Source of the DNA: Hirundichthys speculiger
Taxonomy: Eukaryota > Chordata > Actinopteri > Beloniformes > Exocoetidae
DNA length: 64,000 nucleotides
Assembly: GCA_018398805.1 (NCBI GenBank)
Contig: JAGFBZ010000900.1
Coordinates: 248,001-312,000, forward strand
Reading direction: 5' to 3'
Below are positions 43,865 to 57,042 of this stretch, one piece after another. A program made the translations under genes and the position numbers. The notes beneath the pieces were generated by a model. That model had not been told where the DNA came from, did no database searches, and was given only the letters and a program-made list of their open reading frames with translations. Every line of letters starts with the position of its first letter. Position 1 is the first letter of the stretch.

Positions 43865-46854
43865 CATTGCTCCCAATGACCAAAGGAAAATGTGTGCATC
43901 ACAGTTATATGTAGCAACAATATGCTACATCCAGCCACTGGTTTAATTTCTCAGACCAAAGCAAACTGTTACCTTTTTATAAATCTGATTTCACCCACTG
44001 TATCTGTAGCTCGTGAACCTGAGCAGGACAATCTGGACCGTGTGTGGTCTCTCATTTAGCAGCTTTTTGTGTTGTTTATCTCCATGTCGAACTAAAAGGT
44101 CAAGACGTAATCAAAGGCCCAAACATCACTCTCGCACGTAGACAAAGCAGCTGATAAGCCGGACGAAAATGCCAGCCAGATATAGAGAGCTGATTGTTCA
44201 TTAGAACACGTCCGAAGCTGAGGCTGAATAAGATTAGTCAGGACCTGGAGTCCTTCAGCTCCACTTGACAAGGTCACACACTTCAAACACAACAAATACT
44301 AAATGCTGATTGTGAGCTGAAAAGGAAAAGTCTGCATGTGTAAGAGACTGACAGTTTCACTTGAATCTTTGTTTCATTTTGGTATTTGTTCTTTTGTTGT
44401 AAATGTGATAGTGACCTTGTAAAAACGCTACAGGATTCATCTCACACCATACCTCCTTAAAGTTCTCATTTTACAAGTAAATATATTCTTACTGACATTT
44501 TCACAGCACGTCTCATCTGCATGCAGCTGAAAGTGGATGTGTGTGTTTTGTGGGCGCCGAGTGGGTGTTTTAAATATCATTTCTTTATTTTACTCCCCAA
44601 AATATGAAAATATATTGCTTCATTTTCCAGGTGGCGGTATGAATTCATGGTTAATGTAGATAGTCATAGTAGTTTTATTCTGGGAGACAATAAAATAAGA
44701 TAAATAAAACTAGTCCTAAGATATACAGTCAGTTCAAATGGCAGTGAATGAATATAAGCTGCTAAATCTTTCCGTTCGAGAACAAACTTTCACGGCTGGA
44801 AGAAAGAGCATTACTGAAGAGATGACTGAAGGAGGCAAAGACGGAGGAGGCGACAGATGCTGCGTGAGAGAGATAATTCCTGATGCATTGTCACTTTCTA
44901 TGTTACATTTGACCGTGGACACATGGAGCTAAAAAGATGTGTTACATGGAAACATACTGGCTATTCAATCAAATCGTAGAGGCGTCTGCCGACGTATGAC
45001 CAGATTACTAAATCAGAGTTGGCTAATTGTCTGGTTTTTGGGTGTGATTTTTCACAACTTGAAGTTAAAAGTTTCTTTCATGTTTGTTATGAGTATGTTC
45101 TTAAATATATCAACAAAAAGAATCCTTTCGAAAATAGATAACAACAAAGCATGAAAGAAAAGAATTTATCTCCCGTGAAATGAATTGAAATAATTGGCAA
45201 CCTGCTGAGTATTGCAACAATAATGACATCAAGAGCAAGCTAATGCTAACAAGTTCAATCTTCAGTAAGAAACTATGAATGAATCAATGAATGAATGAAT
45301 GAATGAAATAAGGTACACATTTGATCTGGGTTACACAGCACATGCAGGACCAAGTGTGAGAGCTGAATATTAGAATTAAATGATAAAGATCAAGGCCAAG
45401 AAAATTTGATTTAGATGTAAATTGAAAAACAGAGGAATAAATTATCAAGTAGTAAGGTGACTAACAGGAGAAATTTCAGGCAGGCAGGTGAGCAGCATTG
45501 TATGGCTCGCCTCTCTACTTGGTTTAATCCAATTACCCCACCTGCCAATTGGTCTATTTAATGAACGAGAGATACTAGCGTCTCGCCATGCCTCCTGATG
45601 TCCCCGACCCTGCACTTAAGATTCCCGCCTCCTCGCCACCTCCACCTGTAGGCTCCGATTATGCATGCAAGTTATTTTATTACCCCCAGTATCTTTATGT
45701 GTGGTTTAAAAGTGGGAATTTATTCCATCAGAGCCTAGTCGCCAAAGTTTCAAGTGTTTATCATTAGGAAGTATTTAAGGTCCTAGCTGAGAGCCTTGTC
45801 TGACTGAAATTTGATTAATTCAGGGCAGATTAGATTGAACAGTAAAACCTGAGGCGTGTTTCCTCATTTCCCCAGCGTTGAGGTCATTTAATTCTTAATC
45901 TGCCATTCATTATTTGAAGAAAGCATCACTTCAGGAATGAAAATAATCATAAATGTTGCCCAGCTTCATAAACAGGGTCAACTGTGGGCAATCTAACGCA
46001 AAGTCTTCCTCTTTTCACAGAAAACAGTGAATTATTATCTGAATCCATACACAAATACATATGATGTGCAGGATAATACTGGATAATACTGACAAGATGT
46101 CCAGTATGATGAAAGACTGGTGCAATGAGGACACCAGAATCTGACATCACATGTGCCTCTGTGAAGTTCATTCGTTCACGACAATAGACACCATGATGTT
46201 TCATACCTAGAGTGAAGAAAAAAGTAAATGATTTATAATTTCATAGATTTTTCAATTAGCTTTTTTTCTTTTTCCCCACAAACCACAACTCATTTTCTCT
46301 CACAACATATGAGAGTTTGACTAATGCCTAATTAATTCCTGGAATTATCACCATCCCCTATAGAGTTTGAATGCAGTGGAGAGTGCTACACCAGCTTAGC
46401 TAGACCCAGAAATATAATATTTGGGAGTAATGGCCCAAAGCCAAGAAAAAGCTGCATATGCCTGAATAACAAACTGGGTGATCACCAATTATGGCTTTTA
46501 TTTGGACAATTACTTCTTGTGGCTGGTGTTGCATCTACCATGTTACATGTTTAGAAGACAAACCAGAATGACACGTATGATATTTTTCTCATTTGTAGTA
46601 AATGTGATACAGATTTACCCCAATTAAATTAAATGGAAGTAAAATACTTTAACGGCAAAGCTGTAGATTTACCAGTCTATTTACATTTCCTTACAGTCTT
46701 TAGCTGTAGGTCAGTGACTGAAAGAATGAGGTAGCTAAAACAAGAGGCTTCCTCTGAAGGGTGGCGGGACTCAGCCTTGACGATTGGGAAAAGCCCAGTC
46801 ATCCGGGAGGACTTCAGCGTAGAGATGCTGCTGTTCTGAACTGAAAGAAGCTAG
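43865..46854. other. Unique DNA; candidate conserved stretch at 45470-45930
   Basis: An (ATGA)n run lies at 45274-45308. From 45470 to 45930 the sequence is non-repetitive with homeodomain-type cores such as TTTAATCCAATTACC (45520-45535) and TTGATTAATTC (45811-45822), and it lacks transposon signatures, so it may be an old regulatory element. Without another genome this is only a guess. Confidence 0.35.
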
Positions 46855-47115
46855 TTACAGCAGTTTGGACATGCGATGCCTCACAGATAACTTCCAGGCA
46901 GGTCTTTTGCTCACATCCCAACAGGAGGAGGCCTTGGAGCTGATTCCGGACTTGCTGTAAAGATTATATCTCTTGGCTTGGGAATGCCTCGGTGTCCTCC
47001 CAGAAGTAGCTGGATGAGATGAATGAGGAGTGGGAGGTGTGTAGGTCTCTGCTCTGGGACTGGGTTTCCCGAGCAACCCAGTCCCAGAACCACTGAAGCA
47101 TCCATCCATCCATTC
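46855..47115 (+). mobile_element. LINE family R 3' end
   Basis: Plus-strand pieces match the last part of family R ORF2: CTTCCAGGCAGGTCTTTTGC (about 46889-46908), AACAGGAGGAGGCCTTGGAG (46920-46939), TATCTCTTGGCTTGGGAATG (46967-46986), CCTCGGTGTCCTCCCAGAAG (46987-47006), then the 3' end region ...CAACCCAGTCCCAGAACCAC and a short (CATC)n at 47099-47112. In family R the tail usually reads (ATGG)n on the sense strand, so the CATC here may be a separate tract. It is 5'-truncated. Confidence 0.75.
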
Positions 47116-50100
47116 AGCCAGCGAGCCAGCCGGCTAGAAGAGTGGATGGATTGCTGCAGAGCTGCAAGCTGATGCACATTAATATGTGAACAATTTAAAA
47201 AAAAGCTGTTTTACTGGAATTACTCAATATGAGGAATTTATAGAGATCAGTTAGCGTCACGTAAGACAAAAATTTCACACATCATATGAATTATTTATGT
47301 CATTAAAAAAGAAAAGTCTCTCTACTTTTACCTATTTTAACTAGATTATAAAAAGAGTTCTTGTTTTGACTAAATCCATGTATTGTTCTGTCCTGAAGTG
47401 CACCTTCGGTGTCTGTTTTGTAGTCGAGTCGGATTTTGTCACGCAGCTCCATAACACTGATTTGACGGCTGTCCTTGCCTCACGCTGTGCCCCCGCTGTG
47501 CTCACGCATTCTCATCGAGGCCTGGCCCTCCACCTTGTCAAATCAATTTCTGCATTTGGCCCAGATTTTGTACAAATATATGCATATATGAGAACATACC
47601 AATGTGTGTGTACGAGCCATAAATCAGAGCTACAAAATGAAGCCACAACTACAGAAGTACTAATGAGAGGGATGCTTCCCAGGTACTATTAGAACAAAAA
47701 AATAAGAAATAAAAATAAAAAGTTTAGCAAGAGCAGTGAAACAAACAAGAGTGAGAAGCTTCTGTTGTGCCATGTGGGTAGCTATTGATCAGAAACATCA
47801 CATCTTTGTCACGTTTGTGTTCTGGTCCATCCATCTGGAAGCTCTCTGGCCACCAGAGTGAAGTGTTTACCCTTGCATGGGCTATCTGTTACATTCCTCT
47901 GTGAGATGTCGGATCAAAGAGTCACTGAGACAAACAGTATGTGGAACGTGGAAGTGGATTAATGCCGGGACTCTGCGAGACTGTTCTTGTGTTACTCACA
48001 GCTGGAAGCTGTTTTCCCTCGTGGGGAGATGAATTCCCTTAATGATTTTGCTCACTCGCTTTAGGCAACATCATCTGACTTCATCTTTTTTCCCCTCCGA
48101 GTAAAAAGAAAGAAAAAAAAGGTATGACTTAGTTTATTATTGCTGTCATTCTGATGTTATTTTTTTCTGGTCTCTGTAGGCAGATGAAGCCCCAGATCTG
48201 ACAGTGTGGTTGGGGCGCACATTTATACTTGCATCTGAGAGAAAAATAGAGGCTTGTTTAATAAAGTCTAAGCTTGATATCTAAGCTATGCTCTACATAC
48301 CTTACAGGTTGTGAAGAGAGTAAGCACCGTTGAAAGCTGTACAACTGGAGCTTTTTATATCAGGAAAAAAAGAACAGAAAGTTCTAAGAGACGGAGCTTA
48401 AAACAAGGCAGAAGTGAGAAAGACACTCGCAGCTTGTAGCAAGTGTGGCGGGCAGGTGCGACGGTGTGGATGAATTCACCTGGCTCACCAAACAGATGTG
48501 GATTGCTGGTTTGTGAGGCTTGTAAACAGGTGCTAAGGTGGTTGGTCCTGTTCAAACATAAAAACACCCCACACACTGCACGCTTTTCCACACAATTCAG
48601 CTCCTTGTCAAGCATCCTGAACAACAAGGCTGCAACAACTGCAGTGTATTTTGAGACATTTTTTCAGTTTAATCAAAACGCAAGTAACAACATGTTCATG
48701 GATGGATAATATATCCGTGAATACCACAGAAGTCACGCTACTTTTTGGGTGTAGTGTTAGCCAAAGCCGGATCACACTCAAGAGTGCTCATGGATAAAGG
48801 ACAAATATTATTATTTTCCTGTTTTTCATTAGTCCTGTGTTGTTTTCACAATCCTCTCTGGGAGTTATGTTCATAGCACTTTTGTATATTCCACATGTTA
48901 CCGGAGTAAACAAAATTTCTCCCAGATATAATCTGCCACAGGATATGACATTTTCTGATTTGAGTGTGTGTGTTTGTATTGTAAGCAGGCGCCTACGGGT
49001 ATGTGTGTGTAGAGCTGTATCTATCTAGACAGGGCATAGGATGGGGTAATTTGTGAAGAAGGATCTCTGTCTGTCTCATTACCTGGACAGATGCATCTTC
49101 AGCCACATACTGCTGCTGCATCCTAAACTGTGTGGAGGTTTATTATATTTGTGCATCCGGTGTGAGAAAGAAAGAAAAGGGGGGAAAAAAAAAAGAAAAC
49201 TGAGTGCACCTGGTTCCCTAATGGAGTGCCTCTTAGCCAGGCAAGAGTAGCTTGTGGCTGGTTTACTAACCACCACAGGCTAGAAGCACACATTGATTGT
49301 TATTAATCCCAGGGAGCAGAGAGCCAGAAAAAGGCAAAAGGCAGTTTTGGGAAAGGAGAGCACCTTGTTCTCATATCTGGTTGCATTTTCCAAGAGTAGA
49401 GGTAAAAGCCATGATCCTGCCTATCCGTTCTCCCGCCTTTCCCAAGACATACAGGCATAAAAAACATAGGGCTGTTCATTGCCTTTATTACCACACAATA
49501 AAAACATTCAACTGCTGTTGGTGAATGTAAATGAAACCTGTCGCTTTAGCCCATTTGCAACAGAATACAGTACTAACAAGCACACATAGGTCATATGTTA
49601 TCTTAAAGCCACTTCTAGGTACATATCACAGGAAACATCACGTGTCAGCCCCTGGCATAGGACACAATCTCTTGCTGGATACAGTGGCATTACAAGTACT
49701 GTCAGTAATTTGTTTGTCAAGACAGCAGATCTGCATGTCCCCATGTGGTCAGAATTGGTATTGCTATAGAAAAAAAAATACCGATATTAATTCTAAGACA
49801 TCACGATATGATGACATAACATTAGTCAGGAGGTTGTAGCCTTTTTTCTGGCTGCTGTGAAACAGGTTACAAGACAAAAGATTCCAACTTTGAAAGCAGA
49901 CATCAAGACAGGTTTCAAAGTTGATAAATTTTACATTTAAGAATTCTACCAGCTATTGACGACTGTAAAATCTTGGTAATGGTATTTAATTAGTACAAGA
50001 ATCATTGATTGAAATGTGTTATATATATGTACGTGCATTTTTATTAATTTGGTGTTTTGGGGAGTGTCAGTCTACCCTGTTGTGTGGTTGGGTGATGGCA

Positions 50101-51577
50101 GTTCTTAAAAGGCTGATAGTTAACATCAGGAGGAGCAGCCTCTTTATGAATGTCGGGGTGTGCCTGTCGTGGCTCTGGTTTTTAAAAATGACGACTGAAT
50201 AAATACCTGGTTAGTGTGAACCAAACCTCTTCTTCAAGCCTTCTTATCTCTTTAACCGCTATGGCTATCTTAACAATGACCTTTGATTTCCCACCACAAT
50301 CAAAAATCAACCAAAACAGACTCACCGTGTATCTCTGGTTGAGAAACGCTGACAGGCGCTTCTGGTAAGACCACCCTCATTTACTTAAATGGTGGTTTAG
50401 ACTTATTCAGAGCGGCTGATATGGAGCTTCCATTCCGTGTCCTGTGGGACTTTGAGCTCAAGTTTCACTTGTTTTTTTTTATTTGTTTTTTTTTTTTTTA
50501 ATCGACCCTCAGGAACCTTCTTGCTTCTTGCACATGTCTTCTCGTGCTTGAGTCACTGTCTAGTAGGGAATAGTCCTTGCTGGTGAGAGGCAAAAAAAAA
50601 AAAAAAAAAAAAGAAAATGGGACCTTCGCTATCTGTCATTTAAAGACATAAAGTTTTCATATCATAAACTTTAAAAACTAAAAATCTATGATATTTCTCA
50701 GGTTTCAGCCTCTGCTTAAGATAGGTTATTTACTGAATAATAGATTAGGAAAAGCAATAACTTGGAGTGATGTTGAGAAGTAGGACTTTTTGGAGGGCAG
50801 TTCAGAAGTGGGCAGTTTCGTGTTGTTATCAAATTCTATAAGGTAATCCAAAAATATTTCTTCAAGTATCGAGTTGATACCTTTCTTCTTCAAGGATTTC
50901 AAAACCACTTTCATAAGATCAATACGCACATGTTACATATAAGTCAATCACCTTTGAAGTCTACAAATCATGCAAGCAGGAGTGCAGGGCAACATATACA
51001 GAGTAGACCCACTCATGTTTGAGCCATCATAAATATACCCTCCACTGAATTCACCTCAATGTGAATCACATTCATAAGTCCTCTTCAGGAACTTATGAAT
51101 GCGTTTTCCTTGAAAGGCAGAGAGCTGACCTACAGTGATGTACTGCTGAATTTTTCTTGCATTCTGACATAAATAAAATAAACACTGACTTAAAAGAGGG
51201 ATTTTTGTGTTTCTCCATGGTCAGTAGACACCGTAATTTACCCTGGATGCATAGAAACCAAGGCTGAGAGGATTTTCTGCAACATAAATACTGACATTGC
51301 ATTGCTGATAAAATAAGCAAGTTAAGTAATCCTGCATCAGTTACTGCTTGACACTTCTACATACGGGCAGGCAGTCTTGCTCCCCAACACTGGTCACTAG
51401 TCTTTCTACAAAGCATGGGAATATGAGAAACATTAAATTACTAGCCTTCTTTGCCAGCCACTATTATAGACCAAATCAGAAAATGTTACAATGTTATGCC
51501 CAGGGGACTAACACAGCACCATACCTTCATAGATCCCACCTTCTGGACTTGATAATGGTGATAACGGCTCGGATGGC
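47116..51577. other. Mostly unique DNA, no gene found
   Basis: A and T runs occur at 49185-49197, 50471-50502 and 50592-50613. The segments 47390-47580 and 49195-49330 have balanced composition and no repeat signature. All open frames are under 130 codons and unrecognised. Confidence 0.4.
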
Positions 51578-51581
51578 CCTT

Positions 51582-52002
51582 TGTTACACCCCAGCTCATG
51601 AGGGGAAAGAGACGCAACATAAACCAGATGTAATTGGTAAAAAGGAAAGTTATTTAATATGCATTTTGAGGGTCATGCAATCAAAGAAAACTATAAGTAC
51701 AATAGGTACAACAATAAACAACCTCTTAGGAAAATAAAGAGGCGAATCACGAAAACGAAAAAGCCAGGTGGCGCTTAGCCTAAAACAACTAAAAGTAGAA
51801 CACAGGCTTCTATGAAAAGGAAATGACACAAAATCCTCCACAACCAAAATAATGGAACAACAGAACTAGTACACAGTAGTCAGCCGTGTTGACTGCCAGA
51901 CCCTAACCAGTCCCCAGCAGGGGACCACACAGAACAATATACATACACGACAATAGCTAGAGGGAGCGTCTGACAGAGCTGTGTATGCCTACAATCGTAA
52001 CA
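51582..52002. repeat. Solo LTR (Ty3/gypsy-type form)
   Basis: The 421-bp segment begins TGTTACACCCCAGC and ends CAATCGTAACA. The termini TGTTAC...GTAACA are perfect 6-base inverted repeats of the TG...CA form used by LTR retrotransposons. The flanks repeat CCTT on both sides (51578-51581 and 52003-52006), a 4-bp target duplication. No gag or pol lies next to it, so it is a solo LTR left by recombination. AATAAA occurs at about 51713 and 51733. The strand is not settled, and assignment to gypsy rather than another LTR order rests on the termini only. Confidence 0.75.
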
Positions 52003-52006
52003 CCTT

Positions 52007-52648
52007 TTAGCTTTTTGAATCTAGAACACACAGCACTTATTCTTGTACAACACCTACCCAGCTTTCATAGATAGAGACGGACAACAGATGATTAATAATG
52101 GTTGTTACGTTAAGGAGCATCTCTGTACCCCGGATATTGAACCGTTGGCTGTGAGATTTAAATCAATGTTGTTTATTGAGAAAGTCCATTTCCATCTGAT
52201 CTTCCATCTCATTTGTTGCCAGGTTACAAACACAACACCGCATTGCATGCATCTGCAAATTTCAACCACACCTCTTTCTTCGCTACATTTCTGACTAACA
52301 GTTTGTTAACCAACTTTTGGTTTTGTCTATTTTCTCTTTATTTTATACTCCTTAATTTATACAACACCAATGCAATTGCACTTTGGGGATTAAGAAAGGA
52401 ACCACAGTTCCACATGGTTACAGCTGCTGTTGACAAATAACTTCCTAAAGTGGTCTCAGAAGGCCTTTGCTGTTTGTGCCCTGAAATTCTTGGAGATAAA
52501 AAAAAATAAAATAAAATGAGGTTGACAAGGTTTATTTACCTTAAACCTTTGATTAGCCTTAGAACAAATATTTATATTGAGTAGCTATTAAAGGAAGCAC
52601 ATTGGCTCGGCTTATATTTATCTGATAAAATACAGTTCGTTCATACAA
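52007..52648. other. Unique DNA, no gene found
   Basis: AT-rich sequence with an A-rich run at 52498-52517. Nothing was recognised. Confidence 0.4.
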
Positions 52649-52649
52649 A

Positions 52650-52960
52650 TGGAGAGTCTTCCTCATTTACCAGAGTTTATCATGGTTCCTCTGGGTTCTG
52701 TACTGGGCCATTACTTTTCACTTTTGTACATTCTTCTCTTTACTTCTCACTCTATACATTCTTCCATGGAGGTACAGCATGACATAAATGATCATTGCTA
52801 TGCAGATGATGCTCAGTTATACCTCTATAGCTATACGTTTTTAAATTCAGTTGAGATGAATTGGATTGTGAATTTGAATAAACTGAATTATGAATTGGAA
52901 TTGATTTTGTTGTGCACTGGCACTATATAAACAAAAAATGGATTGACCTTAACTGAATTT
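52650..52960 (+). mobile_element. LINE relic: reverse-transcriptase YADD region joined to 3' end
   Basis: In the plus frame at 52649-52930, VPLGSVLGHYFSLLYI matches the polymerase motif GVPQGSVLGPLLFSLYI, and HCYADDAQLYLYSY matches HCYADDTQLYL, which holds the catalytic YADD of LINE reverse transcriptases (L2/Rex-like). Right after it the sequence changes to GTGCACTGGCACTATATAAA (52911-52930), which is the 3' terminal module of such LINEs. About one kilobase of ORF2 between them is absent. It is dead and internally deleted. Confidence 0.75.
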
Positions 52961-53507
52961 ACATCCTCATTGATTTTCTGGTTGCTAATTTGGTAAAAGC
53001 AGACATTTAGCTCAGTCTTGCTTAGGGTTTAGAAATTGGAATAATAGAAACTTCACTGCCCATCCTCTCAGGATACCTGGAATTGGTATTAGAAGAACAC
53101 CAGGCACATTGATTTAGCATTTTTTGGCATAAACACAATAAACTGCATAAGAATTCAAGATCTTCCACTTTTCTTCTGTGGAGCTGAAAGGTATATCTGT
53201 CCAAGTTCTGGTATCTGTGCAACTGATACTCAACAGCCATAGTCTCATCTGCATATGTGAGGCAGATCTTAATGACTGGTCTGTTATTTGTATGCAAGGG
53301 GAAGTCTGATAAAGCTGTTGTGACTAAGCGGTTTACCAGGTAGGTTTTTATGTGTAAACAGAAGGCCCAACTGTTTTGGTCTGTATTAATCACTAAAAAG
53401 GAAGAGTGAGGAAGAGCTTAACAAATTTGAAAAAAAAAAAATCAATGTACATATTAGCAACCTTACTGCATGGGGGTGTGATATAAGGAATCCAAATTAG
53501 ACTGCTG
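52961..53507. other. No gene found
   Basis: The minus frame at 53022-53393 (123 codons) is unrecognised and not called. An A run lies at 53430-53442. Confidence 0.4.
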
Positions 53508-54616
53508 TTAACCCTTTTGGCGCCGGAGTTTCTTTAAGAAAATATACAATTTTGATATCAATATTTCAAAAGGCTATAACTTTAAAGTGGTTTGAGATAA
53601 AGGCATACTGGAAATGAGAAATATCTTCAGTATGAACCAAATTTGGAATGGAAGTAGATTTGTCATCTAATTTGATTATTGTGACATCACCTTCCCAAAC
53701 CTGCCCAGTAGTCCTCAATTTCAGATTTTTCCTCAAGCCCCATGCACAATGAAAGCTTTCATTTCAGGAACAATCACATTATAAAGTCATGAAATCTGGA
53801 GTCTGGTTTCAATATTTCTCTTTCAAAGAACTGGTGGCCATATCTGTTTGTTTGATTGGTGATGAGGCTCCAGAATTCATCATTTGGAAAAGGGATGAAA
53901 TCAGTGGGCTCAGAATTTGTCTCCACAAAAACCAACAGGCTCATCAAAATTTCGGATCCACTTTCGATACCATCATCATCATCACTGTGATTTCCGGTGC
54001 ACCATTAGTGGTCTGTTTTTTTCCAGCGGCTTCTCCCGCGTTGCCAGGACAACCATGGTTGTTTTCATCCCCGCTACATTTTTCCAGGTGTTATGAGCCC
54101 CCCTGACACCTCGACCTGCTTGGCGATCGCAGAATGTTTTCACCCCAACCACATTGAAGTAAAGCATCCGCTATACGATGTGCTGATTGTGGACTATGGC
54201 GCGCGGACTCGCCGTCACTACTTATGTCAGTTTCTGCTTCACTGGACGACTGCATGTCTTCCTCCTCGGAATCAGAGTTAGCCAGAACCTGACAAAGTAC
54301 TTTGTGGATGGTAAACCCACTTCTCGGCATTGTGAGTAAATTAAAAAAAAACACTCATTCGCTCTCCTCTGCTCTCGTTACACTCAGCACTACTACCACT
54401 GCTTCACCGCGGGTCTCTGTGCCGGAGGCTGTTTTACAAACTCATTTTACGCTAAAACTTTGAATAGCCCCACCTCCAAAAATGGCTCTCAGATTACAGG
54501 CACACATGTCCGCCATCTCCTGATGAAAAGTAGTAACAAGATTCGACACATTTATAGATACAACCTGTTATAGTAAGCAATGTTGCTTGTCGCAATTTTG
54601 CAACTTTGGCACTTAA
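53508..54616 (-). mobile_element. piggyBac element, copy B
   Basis: Bounded by TTAA at 53508-53511 and 54613-54616. The left end is TTAACCCTTTTGGCGCCGGA. The right end, read on the minus strand, is TTAAGTGCCAAAGT. It is the same family as copy A (30301-32260) in opposite orientation. It lacks the hAT insertion, has only about four GAT units and has just one of the two subterminal repeat modules, which explains most of the size difference (about 1.1 kb against 2.0 kb). Confidence 0.85.
53840..54330 (-). pseudogene. piggyBac transposase, N-terminal remnant (copy B)
   Basis: The start codon is at 54330-54328 and the frame reads MPRSGFTIHKVLCQVL then SDSEEEDMQSSSEAETDISS, an acidic serine-rich N-terminus without the stop seen in copy A. 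It runs to a stop near 54091. Past that point, in other frames, the sequence still matches copy A up to the ...PNDEFW block near 53870. An 8-bp deletion relative to copy A within the GFCGD region (copy A GAGACGATCTGACAAATTC, copy B GAGACAAATTC) shifts the frame. The catalytic domain is missing. Confidence 0.75.
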
Positions 54617-56955
54617 ACCCATCAGATCAGTGAGGTCTGTCTTCAAGCGTCTTTGGTTGAACCTGATTCAGATAATTTTTATCCTTTAAGAGGTCATGTG
54701 ACTTTCTTACATCACATAAGGTGTAAACTCTACACATTTGTCCACACTGTTAGGTCAGCATGCACTTAGATGTTTGGATATCTATGTTTAAATTTTTTGT
54801 TAGCTATGTTAAGATGACATGCTCTCATTCTGTAGTAGCATTGAGATAGTGTTGCATCACCACTGTACTCTAAAAAGCACCTTGTGTACAACACTTGAAC
54901 AATAGGTCCTTCAAAGGTTGAATTACATTTGCAAGGATTTATTATATATTCAGAAGAATAAAGAGCTATGCATATAATAAATTGATAATGTATGTGGTTC
55001 TTCCATTCTTTTGGATTTGTCCTCTACTGGTTTCAAGATCAATTGAAACGACAGTGAAAAAAGCTCTCTAAAGGGAATTCAGCAATGACAAAATCATTTG
55101 TGTGATTTCCTCTCCAGTTGGGGCTTGAGACACCCATGTGGTTCTATTGAATTTGTTGTGTTTGCAGTTGATGTATGTGGGGAGCAGCCCTTCCCAAATG
55201 GATTAATACCATAACCAGTTCCAGATGGCTGCAACATCTTGTTCCCCTTTCTGTGATCGTTTTAATGCTTTATTGATTGCTGTTGTCCAGGGAACAAAAA
55301 TGTGCATGCAGCAGTGTTTATTCTTTTCACACATGCACACACATGCTCACACTCACATCTTCCTTCACCACACTTCCACCATTCCCTCACTCTCCCAGTC
55401 ATAAACCTACAATCCGTTTTTCATGGCTCTCTGGAATGATTGTGCCACAAACTGTTTTGATGTGCCTTTTATCAGCCCATACTGGAGGAATGGCCAGGCA
55501 AACTGGGAAGAGATTTACGAAATGAAAATTACAAAAAAAAAAAAGAAAGAAAAAAACAAAACAAAAACAAAAAAACCCAACAACATTTAGGAATTGGAAG
55601 ACCAAATGTCAACATGATCCACACAAATGTCATTCAATGTGTTTGTTTTTTGATTATTTCACATTTTCACATAGAGTAAGGATCACTTCCAGCATCGTTC
55701 GTCACTAACACTATGTAGATTGTGATATTACTTGGCATGATTTTTTCATTAGACTAATCATTGCCTTTATGAGACTTAATTTTACTTACGACTACACCTG
55801 GGTAGGACTGAGTTCAGTCAATGCAGAAATTATTGTGTCGCACAACAATGGACAAATGAGTTATGTTGTCAAGGAAAAGTAGACTTCATTATATGATTTT
55901 CATTTCAAAAAACTTTTATGTTCACTTTGTCCCAACATACAACTTACTTTAAAGTTTGCAATCTTTGAGTTCTCCATATTTTTTTCATTCTGAACTGACA
56001 CTTAACTGAACTGGTCCAGTCCAATTATCAGTGAAAAATTGAGACTATTTAATAACATCCTGGAATTGTTAACATATGATTTATGAAAAAATATATGTTT
56101 CGGTCAACATGCAAGATTAACTGAATTGAAGCTTATGACTTCAGGTTTTTAACCTGCACAAAACTAGTGCTCAAAATGTAATGAGCTGTAAGAGTAATGT
56201 CCAAACTGATTTGTCATATCTTAAATGATTGACTAGCCATTGCTTATGGCTCTCAAGGCAATATACTGTCATATAGGGGTTAACAATATGATCCTTCTGC
56301 TGTGAGAGAGCAAAAGTCATAGTCAATAACAAAACTCAAATATTGGTGTTTGCTTAATTGTCTAACTTGCATTGCACTTTTGCAAACAAATACAAAAAGG
56401 TTGCTAATTTGCATTTTTTTAAAGACCTACAAGCCACTGCTTTAATAACTGCTTGTGCACACTGCTGACATGATGAAAGATTGCTGGAACCCATGCCAGG
56501 CCTGAGGCAAAAAAAAAAAAAAAAATGCCACACAGTAAAATCAGCTAGCATTTGATGCCCACACACAATGCTATCAGAACCCTGATGGAATTTTTAAAGG
56601 TATTGTACATGCTGGAAAGGAAATACTAAAAATGATATTGTCCATGTGACACCAGGTCCTTGTTGTTATTCTCCTTAACATAAGGACTCCCCTTCTTATT
56701 TTATCTGACCACTTTAAAGTGCAGTATCTGGAAGTACTATTGACTGCTCTCTCTCTCCTGGTATTTATTTTATCCCTTTGTGAACTACAACAAGGCCTGT
56801 TACCCCACTAAACAAATCAATGTTAGGTGTAAAAAAGTAATGATGTGATGCTGAACTCTAACACCAAAAGCTAAGGGCTACTAAATCAGCTCCAGCACAG
56901 TTAGGCAATTCCCACTGAGTTCATGATTAAGCAGCTCTGACTGAGGGTGCTTCAT
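54617..56955. other. Unique DNA, no gene found
   Basis: A-rich runs occur at 55531-55577 and 56509-56525. No element ends were seen. Confidence 0.4.
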
Positions 56956-57042
56956 GAAGCATTTACCCATAATTCAACACTGTCAAAGCATGGTTGAAGC
57001 ATTTGCCCATAATTCAACACTGTCAAAGCATGGCTGAAGCAT
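56956..57042. repeat. Tandem duplication, 40-bp unit, two copies plus 7 bp
   Basis: The unit GAAGCATTTACCCATAATTC and following (56956-56995) is repeated at 56996-57035 with two substitutions, then GAAGCAT starts a third unit. It is a recent local duplication. Confidence 0.9.

Noticed and set aside
53022..53393. 123-codon minus-strand frame next to piggyBac copy B
   Set aside because: No motif. It lies between the LINE relic and the piggyBac left end, and I could not link it to either.
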